A stretch of DNA of 56,171 nt from NCBI GenBank assembly GCA_910585575.1, contig CAJUFS010000007.1, positions 7,222 to 63,392 on the forward strand. The letters run 5' to 3'. The DNA is from an uncultured Adlercreutzia sp. Its GTDB lineage: Bacteria > Actinomycetota > Coriobacteriia > Coriobacteriales > Eggerthellaceae. Positions within the stretch are counted from its first letter, which is position 1, and every line of letters starts with the position of its first letter. Under the pieces are notes generated by a model. The model saw only the letters and a program-made list of their open reading frames with translations. It did no database searches and was not told the DNA's origin. This document shows, in pieces, positions 50,545-56,171 of this stretch. A program made the position numbers and the translations under genes.

Positions 50545-52884
50545 CTACAGCAGGTCAACAGGGTCGACGTCCACGGCGGCGTTCACCGCGGGATGCGGCT
50601 TTCGGGCGCGGAAGAGGCGCGCCAAGGGGCCCGAGATATCGTCGCCTGCCGGTGCCTTCACCACGATGTGCCAGCGGTAGGTGTTGCGCAGCTTTCCCAG
50701 CACGCAGGGGCTGGCCGGCAGCACGCTCCAGCGCTGGCCCACCTCGCAGCGGATCAGCTCTTCCAACGCCTTGTGCAGAGCCTCGGCCTCGGCGGCCACT
50801 TCGTCCTCGTTTTTGCCCCACACCAGCACATTCGCCATGCGCACGTAGGGCGGGTACTGAAGCACCTTGCGTTTGGGCAGCTCGGACTTCAGGAACAGCG
50901 CACGGTCATAGGATGCCGCGGCCCGAATGGCCACATCGTTCGCCTCGTAGGTTTGCACCAGCACGCGCCCGGGCAAATTCGCCCGCCCCGCGCGGCCGGC
51001 TACCTGCTCGATGAGCTGGAACGTGCGCTCGCCGGCCCGATAGTCGGGTAGGTGCAGCTGGGTATCGGCGTTGATGACGCCCACGAGGGTTACGTCGTCG
51101 AAGTCGAGCCCCTTCGCGATCATCTGCGTGCCCAGCAGCACCGCAGCGTCCGCGGCGGCGAATTCCTCAAGAAGCGCCTGATGGGCGCCTTTCGCCTTGG
51201 TGGTATCGGCGTCCATGCGGATAATGGGCACACCCGGCCCCACGCCGGCCATGCCGTCCAGCAGCGCGCGCAGATCGGCCTCCACGCGCTGGGTGCCGGC
51301 ACCGAACTTCTTCAGATAAGGGCTGCCGCACTCGGGGCACGTGGGCGGCGCCCCCACGTGGTAGCCGCAATGATGGCACACCAGTTTGCTGCCCTCTTCA
51401 TGATAGGTAAGCGAGGTGGCGCAATGGGGACACTCGGGCACGAACCCGCAGTCGCGGCACAGGAGGAACTTCGCGAAACCGCGCTGGTTCAGCAGCAGCA
51501 CCACCTTGTGCCCCTGGGACAGCTCCTGCTGGAGCGCGCGCGTCAAGCGCCCCGAGAACATGGAGCGGCTGCCGCTGGAAAACTCGGCGGCCATGTCCAC
51601 CACTTCCACAGCGGGAAGCGGGCGGCCGTTGGCGCGCTCGGGCAGCGCCACCTGGCTCCACAGCGGATCCTTCGCCGCACTGTGCAGCGCCTCGATGGAC
51701 GGTGTGGCCGAGCCCAGCACGAGGGCACCGCCGGCGCGTCGCATCATCCACGCGGCCACGTCGCGCGTGGTGTAGCGCGGGGCGGAGTCCTGCTTGTAGG
51801 AGCCCTCGTGCTCCTCGTCGATGACGATGAGCCCCACGTTGGCCAGCGGCGTGAACAGGGCGCTTCGGGCGCCCACCACCACGCGGGCGGCGCCGCTTTT
51901 CACGAAGTCCCACTGGTCGTAGCGCTCGCCCTGGCTCATGCGCGAGTGCATGACCGCCACGGCATCGCCGAAGCGACCGCGGAACCGCGCCACCGTCTGC
52001 GGCGTGAGCGAGATCTCCGGCACCAGCACCATAGCCGTGCGCCCCTCGGCCAGGGTGCGCTCGATGGCCTGCAAATACACCTCGGTCTTGCCCGAGCCCG
52101 TCACGCCGTCGACCACCACCACGCGGCCCTCGCCGGCCGCACGGGCCGCCTCAATAGCCTCGAGGGCCTGCTGCTGGCCTGGGGTAAGAGGCGGCGGCGC
52201 CGTGGGCGTGAAGGCAGTGCCCGAAGGATCGGCCCCCACGCCCCGCATGCGGCGCCGGCGCTCGATGCGCACTACGTCCTTCGCCTCCAGCGCCTTCAAC
52301 GTGCTGTCCACCGCGCCGAACTCCTGGGCCAGCTCGGCAACGCGCGCGTCGCCTTGGGCGAGTACTTCTAACACGGACTGCTGCTTCACGGCATTCTTGC
52401 GCGGCTGGAATCCCTCGAAGGCGGGGCCGCGGGTTACCCAGCGATCGTCCACCTGACCCACCGTGGGTTCCTCGAGCCGCCACCGCCCGTCGCGGCCGCG
52501 CACTACGCGCGGCACCGCGCCCGGCGGCGTGAACAGCCGCACGCAGCTGGAAAGCGGCGCCACGTAGCGCTCGGCCAGAAACTGCGCGCAGGCCGCACCC
52601 TCTTCGTCGAAGTACGGCTTGGAAAGCACCCGCTCCACCATCTTCAACTTGCTGGCCGAAAGCGGGTTGCCCCACAAATCGACCTCTTCACCAGGGGCTT
52701 CCTCGGCTTCTTCCAACCCCACGATGTAACCCACAGCCTTGCGACCGCCCAGCGTCACCAGCACGGCGCACCCCACCTCAGGCGCCAGCCCGTCCTCCCC
52801 CACGCCCTCGTCGGGCACGGCATAGGAGTACGGGGTGTCAAGCGCTTGGGTAGGAATATCGACTATGACCGAGGCAATTTTCAT
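50545..52884 (-). CDS. priA: Primosomal protein N' (PriA helicase)
   Basis: A 779-residue superfamily-2 DNA helicase that restarts stalled replication forks. The N-terminal DNA-binding part opens MKIASVIVDIPTQALDTPYSYAVP. Walker A GVTGSGKT is at 260-267, Walker B DEEH at 356-359, and GSATPS follows as a helicase motif. The zinc-binding insert has eight cysteines (CRDCG, CPHC, CHHCG, CPECG). GTQMIAKGLDFDDVTLVGV and QVAGRAGRA are the late helicase motifs. Length and order match the family. No Shine-Dalgarno precedes the ATG; a -10 box lies only 7 nt upstream, so the mRNA is probably leaderless. The giant gene downstream has its own promoter. Confidence 0.97.
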   Translation of the reverse strand: MKIASVIVDIPTQALDTPYSYAVPDEGVGEDGLAPEVGCAVLVTLGGRKAVGYIVGLEEAEEAPGEEVDLWGNPLSASKLKMVERVLSKPYFDEEGAACAQFLAERYVAPLSSCVRLFTPPGAVPRVVRGRDGRWRLEEPTVGQVDDRWVTRGPAFEGFQPRKNAVKQQSVLEVLAQGDARVAELAQEFGAVDSTLKALEAKDVVRIERRRRMRGVGADPSGTAFTPTAPPPLTPGQQQALEAIEAARAAGEGRVVVVDGVTGSGKTEVYLQAIERTLAEGRTAMVLVPEISLTPQTVARFRGRFGDAVAVMHSRMSQGERYDQWDFVKSGAARVVVGARSALFTPLANVGLIVIDEEHEGSYKQDSAPRYTTRDVAAWMMRRAGGALVLGSATPSIEALHSAAKDPLWSQVALPERANGRPLPAVEVVDMAAEFSSGSRSMFSGRLTRALQQELSQGHKVVLLLNQRGFAKFLLCRDCGFVPECPHCATSLTYHEEGSKLVCHHCGYHVGAPPTCPECGSPYLKKFGAGTQRVEADLRALLDGMAGVGPGVPIIRMDADTTKAKGAHQALLEEFAAADAAVLLGTQMIAKGLDFDDVTLVGVINADTQLHLPDYRAGERTFQLIEQVAGRAGRANLPGRVLVQTYEANDVAIRAAASYDRALFLKSELPKRKVLQYPPYVRMANVLVWGKNEDEVAAEAEALHKALEELIRCEVGQRWSVLPASPCVLGKLRNTYRWHIVVKAPAGDDISGPLARLFRARKPHPAVNAAVDVDPVDLL

Positions 52885-52891
52885 GGGGCAT

Positions 52892-52900
52892 AGTATACCA
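52892..52900 (-). promoter_or_regulatory. Leaderless promoter of priA
   Basis: Minus-strand TGGTATACT: an extended TGn plus -10 TATACT (52897-52892). Only 7 nt separate the -10 from the priA ATG at 52884, so transcription should start at or next to the A of ATG. Confidence 0.6.
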
Positions 52901-52966
52901 AGGAGGGCAAGCCCTACCTGTCAGGACGCCATCGGCGGCAGCTGCTCCCACGCCCCTTGCGTTCCC

Positions 52967-53001
52967 TATATCGATCGTTAATCGCATTAATGATCGATAT
53001 A
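52967..53001. terminator. 16-bp inverted repeat with 3-nt loop between ybaK and priA
   Basis: TATATCGATCGTTAAT (52967-52982), loop CGC, then ATTAATGATCGATATA (52986-53001), with one G-T mismatch. It lies 11 nt past the ybaK stop, a terminator position, but no T-run follows. It is AT-rich, unlike its surroundings, so an operator role is possible. Confidence 0.5.
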
Positions 53002-53011
53002 TGAGGCATTG

Positions 53012-53497
53012 CTACACCGTCAAATCGGCGTAGGTGAAGGGAATGAGCTTCTGGAGGTCGTCGGGGTTCATGCGCACCTGGCAGCCGATTTTGCCGCCAG
53101 AGAAGTAGATCTCGTCGAACAACTGGGCCGTCTCGTCCACGAAAGTATCGAACCGTTTCTTCATGCCCACGGGCGAGCAGCCGCCGTGCACGTACCCGGT
53201 AAGCGGCAGAAGCTCGCGGGCCTTCACCATGGACACGGCTTTCTCGCCACAGGCGGCAGCGGCCTTCTTCAGATCGAGCTCGCTGACCACGGGCACCAGG
53301 AACACGTAGTGCTCCCCGGTCTTTCCGCAGGTAACAAGGGTCTTGAACACCGCATCGGGGTCTTCTCCCTGGGCGCGGGCGATTTCCTCACCGGTCATAG
53401 TAGCCTCAGCCTCGAAGAACAGCGCCTCGTGCGCAAGGCCCGCGGCGTCCAGCTCGCGCAGGGCGTTCGTCTTGTGCTCTTTGGGGGCCTTAGCCAC
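53012..53497 (-). CDS. ybaK: YbaK/EbsC family Cys-tRNA(Pro) deacylase
   Basis: A 161-residue trans-editing protein that hydrolyses mischarged Cys-tRNA(Pro). Diagnostic motifs are present: VFKTLVTCGKTGEHYVFLVPV, LDLKKAAAACGEKAVSMV, the GYVHGGCSPVGMKKRF signature and IYFSGGKIGCQVRMNPDDL. Length is normal for the family. The GTG at 53497 overlaps the end of the upstream DUF1461 gene by 8 nt, so they are co-transcribed and translation is likely coupled. Confidence 0.93.
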   Translation of the reverse strand: MAKAPKEHKTNALRELDAAGLAHEALFFEAEATMTGEEIARAQGEDPDAVFKTLVTCGKTGEHYVFLVPVVSELDLKKAAAACGEKAVSMVKARELLPLTGYVHGGCSPVGMKKRFDTFVDETAQLFDEIYFSGGKIGCQVRMNPDDLQKLIPFTYADLTV

Positions 53498-54374
53498 GGT
53501 TCTTCTTGCCTTTCTTCGACTTTTTAGCAGCGCGTGCCGCCTCGGCGGCCAGCTCAGCGGCCTGCTGCTTGGCACGCCACGAGGCCGCACAGCCTCCGAC
53601 AAAGCACAGCACGCCCAACCCAATGGCGCCGGCAGCCCACACGCCCGCCATGCCCTGCCAGAACGTAAGCGGATACATAGAGATGAGCAGAGAGTCAGCT
53701 GGGAACGTCCACGTGCCGTCCTCGAAGAAGAACGAGTGGAACACGGCGAACAAGCCGTTGAAGTCGATGACGGCCCACAGGCCCAAGATACCCAGCACGG
53801 CCACCAGAAACACCGGGCCCACTCGCAGCATAAAGGCCAAGGCTGCGAACTGCTTGCGCACGAACAGGAGAATGGCCACCAGCAGCGCCGCCACACCGAT
53901 CATGCCCAGCCACGAGCTGACGCCCGTGATAGCACGGTAGCAATCATCGAGATGCGTCATGGCCGCTGAATCAAGCGCATAGCGGTCGCTCACCTGGGCC
54001 AGCTTCTCCATCGTAACATCCGGCGAGGCGTCAGCCGCGCTTTCGTCCAGCACGGCCTTGGCCTGGGCATTCCACAAGTCGGCCTTGGGCGATCCCTCGG
54101 CCGAAGCCTCACGAGCGCAGGTCAGCGTAGCGTTGGCCACGGCCTGCACCGGATCGTCGCCCAGACTGCGCTGGTCTACCGTATAGGTGCGCGTGACATC
54201 GGCCAACTGTACCAGCTGATCATGGGTATAGGGAGACTCCTCCCCCAGGCTCATCGACGAAGCCAGCCAGTTCGTGGTAGGCGGCATGCAGCAAAAGGCA
54301 AAACCGCACACGGCCAGCGCCACCGCAAGCACCGTGGCGCCAATGCCCGCCAAAATACTATCGGAAGAGCCCAT
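53490..54374 (-). CDS. DUF1461 / TIGR01906 family integral membrane protein
   Basis: A 294-residue membrane protein of unknown function. The first helix is at about 8-29 (ILAGIGATVLAVALAVCGFAF). An extracytoplasmic loop of about 120 residues follows (YTHDQLVQLADVTRTYTVDQ; ALDSAAMTHLDDCYRAI). Helices then lie at about 150-168, 178-200 and 240-265, and the tail is strongly basic (KKSKKGKKNRG). The four-helix layout with a large first loop fits DUF1461. I chose ATG 54374 because GGGAGG lies just upstream; a longer start at 54419 has no support. The 127 nt upstream (54375-54501) show no clear feature. Confidence 0.85.
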   Translation of the reverse strand: MGSSDSILAGIGATVLAVALAVCGFAFCCMPPTTNWLASSMSLGEESPYTHDQLVQLADVTRTYTVDQRSLGDDPVQAVANATLTCAREASAEGSPKADLWNAQAKAVLDESAADASPDVTMEKLAQVSDRYALDSAAMTHLDDCYRAITGVSSWLGMIGVAALLVAILLFVRKQFAALAFMLRVGPVFLVAVLGILGLWAVIDFNGLFAVFHSFFFEDGTWTFPADSLLISMYPLTFWQGMAGVWAAGAIGLGVLCFVGGCAASWRAKQQAAELAAEAARAAKKSKKGKKNRG

Positions 54375-54501
54375 GGGCTCCCTCCCCTCTCTCCTACGCG
54401 CGTGACGCAGCCACGACACGTCTGCAGCTCAACTGCGGCCCTGCAGCGGTGCGAGCGCGAAGCACGCACCCCACCCCGCCGGGCGCCGCTACGCTTTCCC
54501 G

Positions 54502-55899
54502 CTATACCTCCAGCGCCACCGCCGGGTCCACCGAGCAATCAACCCAAATGGAAGCAGCCGTCATGCCCTCGTTCTGCTTGCAGATGGTGGAGTGCGGCCC
54601 CAGACGGCTGAACACGCCCTGGAAGCGCCCATTGTACAGGTAAAGGCCGTTCAAATTGTTGTAAGGCACCGGATCGCTGAGCACGGCGCCGTCGGGCTTC
54701 TCGTTGATGCCGTAATCGGGCGGCAGTGTGTCGGTCTTGAAGGGCGTGATGAAGCGCTGCACGATGAACGGATAGCCGGCGCGCTCGTTGGCGAACTCGT
54801 CGATGACCTGCTCCCATTCCTCCTGGGACAAAGCGTTGCCCGCGTACACGTTATCGGCGCCGTAGTGGTCGGTGGGCTTGATGATCCACTCGTCCTTGTT
54901 CGCGCGGATCTGAGCCAGGTTCACCTCGTCCTCGTTGAGGAAGGCCGTCATGGGCACCGTTTCCTCAACGAAGCTGATCTCTTCGTCGATGAGGAAGGCC
55001 TGGGTCTCGGGCTTAAACAGCACCTCGAACAGCTGCTTATCGTGCACGATGTGTCCGGCGAACGACCCGATGAGCGCCACTTTCTCGGCGCGCACCGCCT
55101 CGATGAGCGCCTGGGACTCGTCCCAGAACTCCAGCACGTCGTTGGTGACGCAGCGGCGCCAGATGGCGTTGATCTCCAAGCCGTCCTTGTTGCGCAGCAC
55201 CGTGCCGTCGAAGGTAAGCTCGCGCACATCGGCCACCACGCAGTCCACGCCGCTCTGACGGAACAACTCAGCGAACTGGTAGAACTCGTCCACCACGCCG
55301 TTCTCCAGGTAATCGCAGATGGCGAAGCGCGGGTTGTCCACCTTGTGCTCGTAAGTGCCGTAGATGTTCATGAACTCCTTCACCCACGGCTCGAACAGGC
55401 TGCAGCCGAGCACCTGGTGGTTCTGCGCGAAGGTACGGAAGGTCTCGGAGCCGATGATGGAGTTCGTGATCTCGCGATTTTCGTTCATGCCCGCCGAACC
55501 GTCGCCGTTGAACTCGCAGAAGTGAATGCGGAAGTCGTCCTCGTTGAGGAAGGTGTCCACGCGGGCGAAGGGCAGCACCGAATCGTAGCCGCGGGGCAGC
55601 AAGATGAGATCCACCAGACGCTCGTCGAAGTCGAACACCTTGCGGTACTCCTCATCGGAGCGATAGCGCTCGATGACCTTGCACAGAATGCGGTGGCAGG
55701 TTTCGGCCGTACGCTTCATAACGTCGTAGGTTTCCTGATTGAACAGGCGCGGCACGAACGAGGAGGCCACCACCTGATGATGAACGATGGCCGTGGAGTT
55801 CAACATGTAGTCGAACGCTGCGCGGCGCCCCTCAACGGCCCCGTCAAGATCATCGATGATGGAGAAGTACTCGCGGGTGTAATCAGCATTGGTTGGCAT
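54502..55899 (-). CDS. Circularly permuted ATP-grasp protein (glutathionylspermidine synthase-like)
   Basis: A 465-residue cytoplasmic enzyme of the ATP-grasp carboxylate-amine ligase type; its substrates are unknown. Supporting segments are FCEFNGDGSAGMNE at about 128-141, VADVRELTFDG, INAIWRRCVTNDVLEFWDES and VALIGSFAGHIVHDKQL (the pattern of circularly permuted ATP-grasp proteins), then DEWIIKPTDHYGADNVYAG and YPFIVQRFITPFKT as ATP/Mg-binding elements, and GVFSRLGPHSTIC near the end. The ATG at 55899 follows GAGGAAAAGAG. It is probably monocistronic, with an extended -10 promoter just upstream. Calling it glutathionylspermidine synthase outright would go beyond the evidence. Confidence 0.85.
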   Translation of the reverse strand: MPTNADYTREYFSIIDDLDGAVEGRRAAFDYMLNSTAIVHHQVVASSFVPRLFNQETYDVMKRTAETCHRILCKVIERYRSDEEYRKVFDFDERLVDLILLPRGYDSVLPFARVDTFLNEDDFRIHFCEFNGDGSAGMNENREITNSIIGSETFRTFAQNHQVLGCSLFEPWVKEFMNIYGTYEHKVDNPRFAICDYLENGVVDEFYQFAELFRQSGVDCVVADVRELTFDGTVLRNKDGLEINAIWRRCVTNDVLEFWDESQALIEAVRAEKVALIGSFAGHIVHDKQLFEVLFKPETQAFLIDEEISFVEETVPMTAFLNEDEVNLAQIRANKDEWIIKPTDHYGADNVYAGNALSQEEWEQVIDEFANERAGYPFIVQRFITPFKTDTLPPDYGINEKPDGAVLSDPVPYNNLNGLYLYNGRFQGVFSRLGPHSTICKQNEGMTAASIWVDCSVDPAVALEV

Positions 55900-55936
55900 G
55901 GGCGCTCTTTTCCTCGAACTCGTACACTAGGAGAAA

Positions 55937-55945
55937 AGTGTAGCA
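55937..55945 (-). promoter_or_regulatory. Extended -10 promoter of the ATP-grasp gene
   Basis: Minus-strand TGCTACACT, an extended TGn plus -10 TACACT (55942-55937), gives a leader of about 30 nt. It is close to the TGCTACAAT seen at 5611 and 8559. Confidence 0.5.
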
Positions 55946-56171
55946 CTCCTCCCCGCACCCGCCGGCCTTCGTGGTCGTTTCGTAGAGAACTTCTCGCCGA
56001 AGCCGAGCGTGCCCATCGTCAGCCGAGGAAGTTGCGGGTTAACCGCGAATCTTCTTGCGCCAACTTCGCCCAACCGCTAGCATGAACAGCCGTGCGCCCG
56101 CGACGGTGCACAGCACATTATCCAGAGTCGGGGTAGAGAGTTGGCTCGTCGATCCCGACACCAACCTGACG
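55946..56171. other. Right edge of window, no supported gene
   Basis: Two partial frames reach the edge: a minus-strand tail ending in TAA at 56041-56039 (last residues ARLFMLAVGRSWRKKIRG) and a plus-strand frame from ATG 56080. Neither has a ribosome site or recognisable protein. The sequence is too short to decide. Confidence 0.3.

Noticed and set aside
56080-56171. Start of a plus-strand gene at the right edge
   Set aside because: No ribosome site, and an equally plausible minus-strand tail covers the same bases; too little sequence to decide.

Overview
The window looks like the chromosome of a GC-rich actinobacterium of the class Coriobacteriia, probably a gut Eggerthellaceae. The signs are a short RpoD with a long acidic N-terminus, a Tat-exported lipoprotein of the DMSO-reductase family, many secreted proteins ending in Lys-rich FN3/MBG-like tails, and one very large LPXTG wall protein. 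This placement is inference from protein style, because no marker was searched. I saw no tRNA, rRNA, CRISPR array or insertion sequence.

Layout. At 1-1843 (-) is the N-terminal part of a molybdopterin oxidoreductase that runs off the left edge. Next are rpoD (2333-3577, -) and a small membrane-protein operon (3900-5374, +). A 0.6 kb gene-poor stretch at 5375-6010 holds hairpins, a gene remnant and a possible structured RNA. It is followed by a secreted InlB-repeat protein (6011-7375, +), a DUF3990/DUF3791 ART-like toxin-antitoxin-type pair (7597-8512, -) and a secreted transglutaminase-fold/MBG/FN3 protein (8608-11265, +). On the minus strand, 15232-11299 is a three-gene operon with 4-nt overlaps: a Ser-rich anchored protein, a membrane Ser/Thr kinase and an FHA protein. 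A RelE/Phd-type toxin-antitoxin pair lies at 15326-16032.

The centre of the window is one uninterrupted 33,975-nt gene (50276-16302, -). It encodes an approximately 11,324-residue surface protein with a signal segment, an acidic stalk, about eight copies of an unfamiliar ~240-residue module, a long unrecognised body, a 13-Cys island, nine SdrD-B-like domains, P/T/E-rich linkers and a C-terminal LPQTG sorting signal. A run of ten G residues occupies codons 3-6. Two ATG codons in different frames lie just before it, so tract lengths of 9, 10 and 11 give three different translational outcomes. This is the strongest candidate for a new phase-variable system here.

To the right are housekeeping genes on the minus strand: priA (apparently leaderless), ybaK overlapping a DUF1461 membrane-protein gene, and a circularly permuted ATP-grasp gene.

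Regulation. The palindrome GTTGCGCAAC lies 27-28 bp (centre to centre) upstream of the -10 box at three promoters. These serve the small membrane-protein operon, the InlB-repeat gene and the Ser-rich/kinase/FHA operon. They suggest one regulon for envelope and secreted functions. A second motif, ACCACACTG, occurs four times, always between genes and mostly just downstream of a -10 box. Several promoters carry an extended -10 of the form TGnTAnnnT.
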